Of a stretch of DNA of 64,000 nt, positions 54,533 through 64,000 are shown one piece after another. The notes under the pieces are model-generated. The model made no database searches, had not been told where the DNA came from, and saw only the letters and a program-made list of their open reading frames with translations. The first letter of the stretch is position 1; each line of letters begins with the position of its first letter. The stretch lies in contig MCFE01000013.1 in the NCBI GenBank assembly GCA_002104905.1, positions 186,001 through 250,000 of the forward strand, in the 5' to 3' direction. Origin of the DNA: Basidiobolus meristosporus CBS 931.73 (taxonomy: Eukaryota; Basidiobolomycota; Basidiobolomycetes; Basidiobolales; Basidiobolaceae). Both the position numbers and the translations under genes were made by a program.

Positions 54533-56542
54533 ATGCCGCCAAAAAATAAAGCAAAGTCATCTGGTTCTCAACCAAACCCCACCGCTGACAGCAACAGAAG
54601 AATGGTTGGACAACAGCTTGCTTTGACATTCAGTGCAATAAGTGGGGCTACATCCAAAAAAGGCCCTGTGGATAGTGTGCCCATTGAAGGTAATAATGCG
54701 GACTCCTCAGGCTCTCAGTCAAGTAGGCAATTGAGAACCTCTGCGGAGCCACAGGCTGACTGTTATGCTCAGGCAGATGAGATTGTAGCAAATGCAGTAC
54801 CCTCTGTTGAAGATCAGCAAGTGGCCATGATAACATCACCACCATCTGTATTAGCAAGTATGTTGTCAGCTCATACCAAAGCATTAATGAAGCAATTAGG
54901 TGCAGTGGCTGATAGGATAGATGCAATGTCCCAGAGAAATCAGCAAGTAGTCCAGAAACAGGATGAGTGGGTAATATGTGTAGAGCAATCAATATCCCAG
55001 GTAGGGAAAGCAGTATCTTTGCTGCAAAGAAGGAACTCAAGTAGCTCAATGTCACAGCCAGGAATTGAGCCATTTCCCAATGTAACAGCAGAGGAACACT
55101 GTACAGTCTTTGAAGCACAACAACAGTGCCCAAAGATAAAGCCCACAGAAAAACCTATCACCGCATGGGAGGGAGACAATGTGGTGTTTATACCAAAGCC
55201 TAAATATCAAAAGACATTGAAGATCCGTGAAGCCGTTGAGTGCAATAATGAAGAGTGGGCTAATATACAAGAGGCTGTCAGAAGTCTAGCACACCATCAC
55301 CTTAAAGCCGGCATACCATGGGACCATCAGGAACTCAAGGCCAAGCAGAATGCACTTGACTTGTTCCATGAGCATTATCCTGGATTCAAGTGGGCAAATG
55401 GATTTTGGGCCAACATTGGTATGCCAAGAAAGTATCTTAAGAATAGCAGAAACTATCAAAGGCGGAAGAACAAGGGTGCCATGGCTAAAAACCAGCAGCT
55501 TCCTCAAGAGCCCATTACAAGCAGGGCCAAAAGCTCCAGACAAGCGTCAAAGAGACATCAGGCTGCTGGAAGAGTGCCAATTAAGGACAAGTAGGCAGAC
55601 ATGGATGCACCAGCACAACATTTTTCAAGGAAAATGCGTAGTACCACCCAAGAAGCACCCAGTCAAAGTAGCAGTGAAGGACCTGGCAGTGATAAAAACC
55701 TGCTGCTTTTACAGGAACCCATCACAACTACGGTTGAGAGCTCAAAACACACTGAAAAGAAATGTCAGGTTGCCAGAAGAGTGCCAGCAAGGGACAAGCA
55801 GGCCAAAACAGATGCATCAGAGCAGAATTTATCCGGGAGAAAATGTAATTCTTTACAAGAAGCACCCAGACAGAGTAGCAGTGAAAGACCTGGCAGTGAT
55901 AAAGGAAGAGGTGAAGGGAAAAATGTCTACCCAAGCCTGAGACAGGGAGGCATGCAAAAAAAACTGCAGTTCTTGCCAATTAACGCCACAAGCCAGGAAC
56001 AGACTGAATCCCATCATAGCCAAGAAGAATTACCAACCAGAAAACAGCTGTTTTCACAAGAGTTGGAAGCGCAGCCACTTGAGCTACACTCCAGCACGGT
56101 AGATGAGTTTGCTGAAAAAGGCAATATGTCTACCACAGCCTCCATTGTTGACAGAGTGGAGATCCCACTGACAGACAAGGCTACAACGTTAAGAGCTTGA
56201 AAGACTATCACAATGCCTTCAGTGGAGTTTTGGAACATTAATAGGCGCACCAAGAGGTTGCAGCACTTCTTCACAAGCAGTGCTCAAGAAAATGCACTGG
56301 AATATTGCAAGGATTTATTGCAAAGACTGGCAGATGAGGAGCTAGACTTTGCAGTGCCGGCTGAAGACCAGGACATGTGGGAACCAGTGAATGAACAGTG
56401 GCATAAAGCTGTTGGGTTCCCACCAAAGTTGTGGAACCAGAGCATCACAGCAGAAATACTAGAAAAAATACTTATTGAGTTGTGGATTTTAATGGAGTTA
56501 CTTGTTGAGTGTGGGGTTGGGCTTAATGTTAGTGTAGGGTAG
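54533..56542 (+). pseudogene. CACTA ORF2, about 669 codons with two stops
   Basis: Uncharacterised partner of tnp2, the best copy in the window. One frame runs from ATG 54533 to TAG 56540-56542, broken only by TAG 55592-55594 (copy k has CAG) and TGA 56198-56200 (other copies have CAA). N-terminus MPPKNKAKSSGSQPNPTADS is basic and low-complexity; residues about 105-165 look coiled-coil (MLSAHTKALMKQLGAVADRI). The conserved middle has TVFEAQQQCPKIKPTEKP, VVFIPKPKYQ and REAVECNNEEWANIQEAVRS, then YLKNSRNYQRRKNKG (basic). Two tandem repeats of about 69 residues follow (about 55503-55915), then QEELPTRKQLFSQELEAQPL and a C-terminal domain VEFWNINRRTKRLQHFF with EYCKDLLQRLADEE. It resembles no family I can name. 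Position suggests a TnpA-like DNA-binding or regulatory role (inference). Confidence 0.72.
55503..55915 (+). repeat. Tandem coding repeats in ORF2
   Basis: Two units of about 207 bp (about 69 codons) sharing QEPIT, an SS(K/R) segment, RVP(I/A)(K/R)DKQA, a DAP/DAS-Q segment, QEAP(S/R)QSSSE and (G/R)PGSDK. Copies X and k have related units, and unit counts appear to vary. Confidence 0.75.
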
Positions 56543-56936
56543 AGAGACTTGTATAGGTCAATACAATTGGCAATTGAGGTACAACTGCAGTTTCAATGGA
56601 AATAAATCAATTTGTACGCATGAAAAGTAAGAGAAATGGTTGAGTCAGGAAGTAAGGAGTGTGAAAAAGAGGCAATAGCCAATCAATTCACACAAATGTA
56701 GGAGGCAATGGAGTGTCTGGGATCAGAAAGTGAACAAATTGGCAGGGAACCAATCAAAAGCCACTTATACATTGTTGTGATGAAAAATTTTGACAAAGTT
56801 TTTTGTGAAATCTGGGGTGCAATTATTTTTCAACGGTCTCTGGACGGAGTCCTGACAAGATCAGTACCTCTCAAACATGGGACATTAACTTTGTGACGGC
56901 CTTTTGATGGGATCATCTCAATAATTTTTCATAGAG
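56543..56936. repeat. CACTA j ORF2-side subterminal region and terminus
   Basis: 394 bp with no ORF, ending GGCCTTTTGATGGGATCATC...CATAGAG. Contains inverted GGTCTCTGGACGGAGTCCTG and GACGGCCTTTTGATGG blocks, the same pair seen in copy d. Confidence 0.75.
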
Positions 56937-57255
56937 AGGTAAATACAGTTGCAAGTCATATATAGGAGAAAGCAGCAGAATAGTTACAATAGCTAAGATA
57001 CTTATTAATGCACAGTATATTCCTACAAGAAGACATCCACTGAGAGAAATGTGTATGGAGCATTATGAGGAGTAAACAAAGCAAGAAAAGCACTGTTCTG
57101 AGCAACATAGGTAAGATTGAGTAAAAGTACCAGTCACAGTATTCTACCACTGGCTAATGGTAGAAATTTGAGTGCCAGATGGTGACATAGAGTGCCAGAT
57201 CAATCTGGCACTATAAACAGGCTGGTGCTATGGGGGACTATCCAACATACAAGTC
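56937..57255 (+). pseudogene. HAR3: transposase C-terminus and right end
   Basis: Codons GKY-CKSYIGESSRI through HPLREMCMEHYEE, aligned with 16515-16665, then the AGTGCCAGATCAATCTGGCACT subterminal palindrome and a degraded TIR (ACATACAAGTC) at 57255. It lies between CACTA j and CACTA k. Confidence 0.75.
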
Positions 57256-59590
57256 TGAAGCCTAATAACCAAATGACATTAAAGATTTGTGAAGCTGTTG
57301 AGTGCAATGATGAAGAGTGGGTTAATATTCAAGTGGCAGTTAGAAGCCTAGTACACCAGCACTTCAAGACCAGTATACCATGAGGCCATTGGGAACTCAA
57401 GGCCAAGCAAAATACACATGACTTGCTCCATGATCATTATCCTGTACTCAAACAAGCAAATGGATTTTAGGCCACCATTGGTATGCTAAGATAGTATCTC
57501 AAGAATAGCAGAAACTATCAAAGGCAGAAGAACAAGGGTACAATGGATAAAAACCAGTGGCTTCCTCATAAGCCCATTGCAAGGAGGGCCCTCTAAACAA
57601 GTGTCAAAGAGACACCAGGTAGCTGGAAGAGTGCCAATAAGGGAAAAGCAGGCAGACATGGATGCACCCGCACATCATTTACCAAGGAAAATGCATAGTT
57701 CTATTCAAGAAGCACTCAGTCACAGTAGCAGTGAAGGACCTGGCAGTGATAAAAGCAAGTGGCTACCTCAGGAGCCCATCACAGCATGGGCTGAGAGCTT
57801 GAAACAAGCAGGAAAGTAGTATTAGGTTTCCTGCAAGGTGCCAGCAAGAGACAAGCTGGTCAAACCAGATGCATTGGAGCACTATTTATCAAGGAGAAAA
57901 TGTAGTTCACTGTAAGCAGCACTCAAACAAAGCAGCAGTGAAATACCTTGCAACAATAAAGGAAATGATAAAAGATAAAAGTCTATAAAGCCAGAGGCAG
58001 GTAAGCATAACAAAAAAGCTGCACTTCTCATCAGTTTATGCCTTAAGCCTGGAGCTGGCTGAATCCCATCATAGCCAAGAAGAATTACCAACAAGAGCAC
58101 ATCTGTTTTCACAAGAGTTGGAAGCACAACTAGTTGAGCTACACTCCAGTGAGGTAGATGAGTTTGCAGTAAAAGGCATTATGTCTACCACAGCCTCCAT
58201 GTCCTCCATTTTAGACAGAGTGGAGATCCTACTGAAAGACAAAGTAGCAATGTCAAGAGCTCAAAAGGTTATCACAATGCCTTCAGTGAAATTTTGGATC
58301 ATTAATAGGCACACCAAGAGGTGGTTGTGCCTCTTTAAACGCAGTGCTCAAGAAAGCTCCCTTGAATATTGCAAGGACTTATTGCAAAGACTGGTAGATG
58401 AGATATTAGACCTTGCAGTGCTGGTTAAAGTCCAGGAGGATGTGGTGGTGTATAAGTCCAAGGGAGAAATATGTCAAACACTTTTCAAGTATTTTGTGTG
58501 TGGGGTGTTCACTGGGCACAATAACCTCTGGCAAAAGCTTGCTAGGAATACTTGGGTTTGGACTCTAATTTAATGCGATGTGGAATAAAGCCATAAGCTT
58601 GTCAAGGAAAACTGTTGAGCTACAGTCCCAAATTAGTTGGCATCTTAACAAAGTATGTGCTGGGTTCAGCATTCTTTGAGTTGACATTGTACTAAAGCTT
58701 CCAAAGTCAAAACAACTGTAAACTTCACCAGCAGGGACTTGATAAGAATGCAGATGTGTTCAATAGTTATAAAGACACAAAAGTATCTTTGCCTGTACAA
58801 GAACAAACTTGGGAAAGAATCAAATACAATAAAAGATACCTACTCTGAGTATCCCTCACTGGTAGTGCCTCCAAGGTCAGTTGGCTGTCAGCATAGTTTC
58901 TTGGGAGTGTCCTGTGGTCTGGGACTGGAAGCTTCGGTAGCAGCAGATAGCAGTGATTACATTAATCAACAAGTTGGTATATTGATAAAAGGAGTGATGA
59001 TTTATTGTGGAGAGATTGCTTCACTTACAAACTTTTCTCACTGGCAAAGTGATCACTAATCATGGTGATCCAGAAGGTTCCAGAGGTCAAATAGAAACTT
59101 CAATGACATCAGAATGAGCTAAGAATGTTCTGAGTAAGTGCTGGAAGGTCCTAAGAGGTGTAGCACACCCAAGCAATCAGGAATCAGTATTTTGCAACCT
59201 GTGTGACCTAGTGTTACCATATATGGTATGAAAGTGGTAGGGATGGTGACACTGTTTGGTCATGTGCTATAGATACTGACTCAGGTACCTGCCTAATATA
59301 GATGCACTTATATGAAGTGATCTTACATAAAGTGAGGGAGAACTTATGCAATAAGGTAAGCAGGTTTGATAGTCAGCCAGCCTATGAAATAGTACTGATT
59401 GAGTAAGACAAATGGGATAAAACCAATATAAGGGTAGCAGAAAAATAGGGAAGTACAAAATAGGGGAATGAGCACATCTATAAATGGGTGTCACTGTGAC
59501 CCCACTACAATGTATGGAAACCAGTGAATGAACAGTGGCATAAAGCTGTAAGGTTCCCTGTAAAGTCATGGAAACATAGTGTTACAGCAG
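57256..59590 (+). pseudogene. CACTA k ORF2, N-terminus lost, split by a solo LTR
   Basis: Starts in the central domain (LKICEAVECNDEEWVNIQVA), then the repeat region (KRHQVAGRVPIREKQADMDA keeps the CAG that is TAG in copy j; SSSEGPGSDKS; EPITAWAESLKQAGK), then VELHSSEVDEFAVKG and VKFWIINRHTKRWLCLFKRS. LTR 58441-59509 interrupts after VLVKVQE. The last codons (MEPVNEQWHKAV-like) follow to about 59590. Stops and slips near 57380, 57470 and 57590. Confidence 0.75.
58441..59509 (-). repeat. GYP2 solo LTR in ORF2 k
   Basis: 1,069 bp, antisense, TGTGGTGGTG...CCCCACTACA. The flanks (CCAGGAGGA / ATGTATGGAAACC) are adjacent parts of ORF2. The duplication is not clear. Confidence 0.88.
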
Positions 59591-60055
59591 AAATACTTAC
59601 TGAGTGGTGGATCTTAATGGAGTAACTTGTTGAGTGTGGGGTTGGTCTCAATGTTAGTGCAGGGTGTAGGGACTTTATAGGTCAATTCTATTGGCAATTG
59701 AGTCACATATGAAGCTGCAACAGAAATAAATCAAATGTAAGCATGAAAAGTAACAGAAACAGTTGAGTCAGGAAGTAATGAGTGTGAAAAAGTGCCAATA
59801 CCAACCAATGTACACAAATATAGGAGGTGATTAAGTGTCCAGGATCAGAAAGTGAGAGAACTGGCAGAAAACCAATCAAAAGACACTGCTGTATCATTGT
59901 ATGAAAAATTTTATCAAGTAATTTGTGGAATCTGGGGTGTTATTACTTTTTGACAGTCTTAGCAAGGTCTCCTGATGGAACAATACCTTGTAGTCATGGG
60001 ACCTTAAATTTGTGAAGGCCTTTTAACAAAATCATCACAATTATTTCTCATAGTG
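59591..60055. repeat. CACTA k subterminal region
   Basis: About 465 bp matching 56480-56936 without ORF. Ends in CATAGTG. Confidence 0.7.
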
Positions 60056-60317
60056 ATTGTAAAGTTGGCATTCTCTGCAAAACTTGACAAATTCTTGGCA
60101 GTCAGCCTTAATATTTGGCTATTGATATCCTTCAGAGTGTTTCTTCTTCAGAAGTGTGTCAGTTCCAAAGTGGCCAAGTAATTGACTATATACACTCAGA
60201 GGTGGGATAAGATAGACCATAACTAGGATTAGTTATTCTTGGGTTAGGGAAAATCCAATTAGGGTACTAGATCCTCTAACATATCAAAATTGGCCAAGTA
60301 TTTGCATGTTGAGGCAC
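60056..60317 (-). pseudogene. Gypsy integrase zinc-binding fragment, separate family
   Basis: The minus strand at 60185-60057 reads LLGHFGTDTLLKKKHSEGYQ, a stop, then PNIKADCQEFVKFCREC: the H-H-C-C zinc-binding domain of a Ty3-type integrase. It differs from the GYP1 sequence (HNGYGHLG...CPNCQ). It might be GYP2 pol, which is otherwise absent here. 60186-60317 is unassigned. Confidence 0.6.
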
Positions 60318-60961
60318 AGCAATCACAAGGCAATGATCACTAAATTTTGATATCAGTGATATCAAGGTTGTCTCACTTTGAGACAGAACCCCTATAAATA
60401 AACACCTTACTTACTCATGCCTCATCTGTAACACCTATTTTTATTTGCAATTGGTTGTGTGATAGATATAACACCTTGTCCAATCACTAAAGTCAGGGAT
60501 TTACTTGCTCAGTAGCCAAAATAGCATGTTTGAAGACAAATCAGGAGCCTGTGTATTGGTCAATGAACCTACTGGGGTCTCACAGCTTCAGGATACTTTT
60601 AGATCAATCACTGACATTCCATCCAATTGGGGCAATGGTAACCAATGGTAAGTGTGAGTGTGTTATATAGTGTGATATGAATTTATTTTCATTTACATTG
60701 AAGGGATATATCCAAATATTAGATTTTACCTACCATGATAGAGATATCCATTGTGCATGCAATGCAAACATTACAAGATGGCACAATCATCTGTGCCAAC
60801 CTCATCGCATCAGATTGTGCCATAGTGTGCAAGATTGTCCCACATAATTCAAAATTGTCCAAGATCAATCCTGCCCACTGGTAGCTACAGCCTTACACCT
60901 GATTGTTCTTAATCACTGCAGATTGTTCTGCATGCCCTATCATGTTACAATGTAAAAAGTC
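60318..60961 (+). mobile_element. HAR6: end fragment with gene 3
   Basis: Gene 3 promoter (CCCCTATAAATAAACACC), exon 1 (start codon ATA where HAR1 has ATG; ITKVRDLLAQ), donor GTAAGTGTG, acceptor ATTGAAG, exon 2 (HAMQTLQDGTIICANLIASD). Degraded TIR AAAAAGTC at 60961 next to TA. The rest of the element is missing. Confidence 0.68.
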
Positions 60962-61322
60962 TACTTCATCCTGCCTGAGGATATATTTTGCATAGGTACA
61001 CACAAACTTGAGAGAATTAGATCCAATTTATCTTGATTTTGATCTATGCAGAGCACCTGAACAGTTGTCTGGCTTGTTTCCCATATACATTGGCTTCACA
61101 TTTCTCAAAATTCCCTGGGTTATCAATATGTACTCCAGAAACTAGCTTATCCTTAATCTCTTTGTCCATAATATCAAAACTAATATGTGGAAATCCTCTG
61201 CACCAAAGCATTGGTGTTTCTTCAATTGAGTTACCTATATTGGCTTCCAGATTTTATGGGATATTAATCAACTGGTATAAATTCTGATTGCTAATACACA
61301 AAGCATTTTGGGCACTGTTTGT
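60962..61322 (-). pseudogene. COP3: copia integrase fragment
   Basis: Aligns with 2985-3340 of COP1: minus-strand text for the HHCC domain (HRGFPHISFD-like, EKCEANVYGKQARQLF-like), with several mutations. No LTR attached in this orientation. Confidence 0.75.
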
Positions 61323-61637
61323 TGTAAAAATTTGTAATTCCGCATAAATACTCACCTAACTTGGTCACTTGGATCATTATCTTCAAACCCTACAGAATAC
61401 TGACCAAATTTCTTGTTGGGATTTACTGGAATATTTTCACCTAAGTATTAGGAACTCAGAATATGAAAATTGATAAGTTGTCCAAGTAGCCCCAAACCTT
61501 GCATACATAGTCTTGGGACCTACCTAGACCTTTCTACCTGCTTATTATACCAGGACCATATAGCCTAATAAATGCTACTTTAACATTTAATTTATCATTA
61601 AGTGAAAACCACATAATCTACCCATTCTCCAAATTGT
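61323..61637 (+). repeat. COP LTR, 3' end cut by another LTR
   Basis: TGTAAAAATTTG... to CTACCCATTCTCC; about 30 bp of the usual 343 are missing at the right, where the next LTR begins. Confidence 0.75.
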
Positions 61638-61980
61638 TGTAAAAGTGAATAATGACACTTGAGTATTCTCCTAACTTGGTCACTTAGATCATTACCTCCT
61701 AACCCTGGAGAATACTGACCAAAATCCTTGTTGGGATTTATTTGGAATATTCTCACCAAGATATCAGCTACCCAGAGCATGAAAATTAGATAAGTTGCTC
61801 AAACAGCCCCAAACTTTGCACACATGTTCTTTGGACCTTTCTAAACCAACTATACATGCTTGTTATGCCAAGACCATGTAAAAGTACAAATGCTACTTCA
61901 ACAGTTAATAAATCATTATGTGACATCTACATAATCTACTTGTTCTCCCAATAACTTCCAATATCTCCAAGACTCTGCCA
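61638..61980 (+). repeat. COP2 5' LTR
   Basis: 343 bp ending ACTCTGCCA, where other copies have ACTCTTACA. Followed by ACAGTTTAGG, the left half of the PBS region. Confidence 0.82.
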
Positions 61981-61990
61981 ACAGTTTAGG

Positions 61991-62358
61991 TGTTACAAGT
62001 CTTGGTATAAGAGTTGTAGAGGAATAGGGAGTTTAGCTAGTATTGTATTTACTAAAACTTGAACTGATTTTTATTGAGGTTCCAGCAGCTCCTTATATAC
62101 ATTTTGCCAGATCAATTGCTGACTAATTGTATTTCCTAATGTAGGTTGTGGCTGATGACTCATTTGATTGCATCATCATCACCCAATAAGATCCTACTTA
62201 ATATATCTATTTCTGTCTGATAAGGATCTGCTGATTCATTTGCTGACTAATGCTACTGATTTCATAGATAATACTGATATACTGATAACCTAAACATATA
62301 CTAATTGATTTGACTAAAAACTGATCTAACTTAAACATTCAAGCGGCAGATCATAACA
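61991..62358 (-). repeat. GYP1 solo LTR in the COP2 primer-binding site
   Basis: 368 bp, TGTTACAAG...CATAACA. Flanked by TAGG on both sides (61987-61990, 62359-62362). The rejoined host reads ACAGTTTAGGAGCCCC, the copia PBS with mutations. Confidence 0.92.
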
Positions 62359-62386
62359 TAGGAGCCCCAAGCTGTCACTCACTGCA

Positions 62387-63234
62387 ATGTCTACTACTGC
62401 TACTACTGACATTTTTCCCTCTGCTGAAAAATTGAATGGATCTAACTACCAAGTGTGCAAGATCAAGATGAAGATGCTGCTACAAGAGAGAGGCCTTTGG
62501 GATATTGTCATGAGAGACAAATACCCTCCTCAAAGTGTGGGAGAGGAATCCTCAAGGCACCAGAAGAAAGAACAAAGTGCCTTTGATTGCATTTGCCTTA
62601 ATACTATAGAGAAATAGCTAATAAAGTGCTCAAGAGCAAAATGGCAAAGAATGCCTGCAAGGCATTAGATGATACCTACCAGTCATGTTCAGCTGCCAAG
62701 AAAATGTATCTTAGTCAAAAATTCTTTACTACAAAGATGCAACCAGTAGAAGAAATGAAAATTCTAGCTAATAGATTTACCCTGCTGGTAGATGAGATGG
62801 AATCTGTGGGCATACCAGCAACTGATGAGGATGTGATAGTAACCATCCTGAATAGCCTGGCAGATGAGCCTCAGGGCCATGTATCAGCCCTAGAGTCTAG
62901 AATTAAAGATTTGACCTTAAATTACATATATGGAAGGCTCCTGGATGAAGAATCAAGAAAATCAAGCACCAATAAGAAGGAAGAAGAAAATGCTTTAATA
63001 AGCAATGATAACCAACAAAGGAGGTACCCAAGACCTTACAAAGGAAGCAGCAACCTGTTTTGCAACTACTGCATAAGGAAAGGTCACACATCAGACTGGT
63101 GTCTCAAAAAGACAGATAATCAGCAAAAAAAGCCTGAATATGGAAATGCTGCAATAACTGAAAACAGACTATTCATATCTGCACTAAGTATGACCACAAA
63201 CAAGGATTCTCAGACATGGTATACTGACTCTTGA
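62387..63234 (+). pseudogene. gag: COP2 gag-protease, broken
   Basis: From ATG 62387 (MSTTATTDIFPSAEKL): LLQERGLWDIV, a TAG at about 62617, then CSRAKMAKNACKALDDTYQS, helical gag core, LNYIYGRLLDEESRKSS, zinc knuckle CNYCIRKGHTSDWC, and the protease start WYTDS followed by TGA at 63232. Where COP1 has the catalytic DSGA, the glycine codon has become a stop, so protease ends in its active site. Confidence 0.88.
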
Positions 63235-64000
63235 GCATCTCAACACTTTACACACCAAAAAGAACTTTTTACCCAATATCAAGAAATTCTAGTCAAGAAG
63301 GCTTCCATGGGTGATAATAGAACACTTGGTACAGTGGGAGAAGGAACTATCCAAGTAAACCTTAGAAGCAGTGAAGGAGGCCATGCAATGACCTTTAAAG
63401 AAGTATCCTATACACCAGAAATAGCCAGGAGCCTACTTTCTGTAAGCAAGGCCACAACAGAAGGACTCAGTATCAACTTTGACAATTCTGGATGCAGGAT
63501 TACTGATCAAAATGGTGCTCATATTGCTTTGGGTTTCAGAGATGAGAATCTGTATAAGTTGAATTATATTTATACATATCTGGAAGCCAGTATAAGTAAC
63601 TTGAATGAAGAAGCACCAATGCTCTAGCACAGGAAATTTGGACACATCAATGTGATTATTTGCACAAAACAATCAAAGATCAGCCAATTTCTGGAGTAAA
63701 AATTGATCATCCAGCTAATTTGGAGCACTGTGAGGCCTGCATACTTAGATAACAAGCCAGACAACCACTCAAGAGCTCTGTATTAATCAATACTAAGAAA
63801 AAGTTATATCTAATTCACTCAGATCTGTGTTGACCTATACAAGATTGATCCTTAGGCAGGATGAAGTACTAATCACATTTATTGATGATTATGCAAGATG
63901 CACATGGGTCTAATACATGGAGAGAAAGAAAGAAGCTCTGTCTAAGCTCAGGGACTTTGAATTCATGGTGGAGGGAGAAACTGGTGAAAAAATCTAGAAA
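63235..64000 (+). pseudogene. COP2 protease remainder and integrase start
   Basis: Continues with HQKELFTQYQEI, TVGEGTIQVNLRSSEG, NSGCRITDQNGAHIALGF and SNLNEEAPML, a TAG where COP1 has TGG (MLWHRRFGH), then shifted zinc-binding and core integrase text (LEHCEAC, FIDDYARCTWV-like) to the window edge. Confidence 0.8.

Larger units (their letters stand above)
45966..56936. mobile_element. CACTA j: best-preserved two-gene element
   Basis: tnp2 on minus, ORF2 on plus, shared promoter. Right terminus CATAGAG at 56936 (inverse CTCTATGAAAAATT). The left terminus is truncated at 45966, about 55 bp short of the CACTATG end seen at 6954. HAR1 (5.2 kb) sits in tnp2. Without it the element is about 5.7 kb. 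It has more CpG and fewer lesions than the other copies. Confidence 0.88.
57256..60055 (+). mobile_element. CACTA k: ORF2 half with intact terminus
   Basis: ORF2 from its central domain onward, a GYP2 solo LTR, the subterminal region, and a terminus reading CTCATAGTG (inverse CACTATGAG) at 60047-60055, one of only two intact CACTA ends in the window. tnp2 and the promoter are absent. Confidence 0.78.
61638..64000 (+). mobile_element. COP2: copia element running off the window
   Basis: 5' LTR (61638-61980), PBS split by a GYP1 solo LTR, gag, protease, integrase. It continues past 64000. Same family as COP1; more decayed (stops in gag, protease and integrase). Confidence 0.9.

Noticed and set aside
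1-64000. CRISPR arrays, rRNA, tRNA, bacterial operons
   Set aside because: No regular short repeats with unique spacers, no rRNA or tRNA signature, and introns plus LTR retrotransposons show a eukaryote. The iMet-like segments are primer-binding sites of 12 nt only.

Overview
This window is a eukaryotic, almost certainly fungal, transposon graveyard. The best guess is a repeat-rich basidiomycete. The grounds are: fungal-type Ty1/copia and Ty3/gypsy retrotransposons, a CACTA element of the tnp2 (Transposase_21) type common in Agaricomycetes, a gag resembling the basidiomycete DUF4100-type gypsy gags, and short (52-56 nt) introns inside two transposon genes. CpG is rare, and many nonsense codons look like C-to-T or G-to-A transitions (CAG/CAA to TAG/TAA, TGG to TAG, CGA to TGA), as expected from 5-methylcytosine decay or RIP-like mutation. 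I see no convincing host gene, rRNA, tRNA or CRISPR array. No taxon below the phylum guess can be defended from sequence alone.

Element families, named here for reference. COP: Ty1/copia, about 343-bp LTR. GYP1: Ty3/gypsy, 367-bp LTR. GYP2: Ty3-like, about 1,070-bp LTR, one gag ORF still open. SOLO675: orphan 675-bp LTR. CAC: CACTA element with two divergent genes, tnp2 transposase and an uncharacterised partner called ORF2 here. HAR: DDE_Tnp_4 (PIF/Harbinger or ISL2EU-like) element with a transposase, a divergent second gene and, as I read it, a third small spliced gene. FB: a foldback element about 730 bp long that is almost entirely palindromic and shares the HAR terminal repeat.

Layout. 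1-5641: COP1 (minus) nested in a copy of its own LTR, followed by gag scraps and a solo LTR. 5642-11529: CACTA remnants b, X and c with a foldback and SOLO675. 11530-13865: 5' part of a GYP2 element with an open 383-codon gag. 13866-29397: CACTA copies c, e, d, f and g nested in one another and interrupted by FB, HAR2 and a GYP2 solo LTR. 29398-33353: fragments of GYP2, HAR, GYP1 and tnp2. 33354-39154: CACTA i. 39155-44706: GYP1 with two LTRs, itself invaded by a COP fragment. 44707-57255: a HAR3 copy split by CACTA j (45966-56936), whose tnp2 is split by HAR1 (48195-53430), which in turn holds a foldback and a GYP2 solo LTR. 57256-61322: CACTA k, gypsy, HAR6 and COP fragments. 61323-64000: COP2 (plus), with a GYP1 solo LTR in its primer-binding site, running off the window.

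How the genes relate. In CAC, tnp2 and ORF2 fire away from a shared promoter of about 220 bp and end at opposite termini. In HAR, the transposase (minus) diverges from ORF2 (plus), with gene 3 downstream of ORF2. Every element with a recognisable reading frame carries stops or frameshifts except the GYP2 gag ORF. The youngest-looking material (more CpG, fewer lesions) is CACTA j and HAR1.
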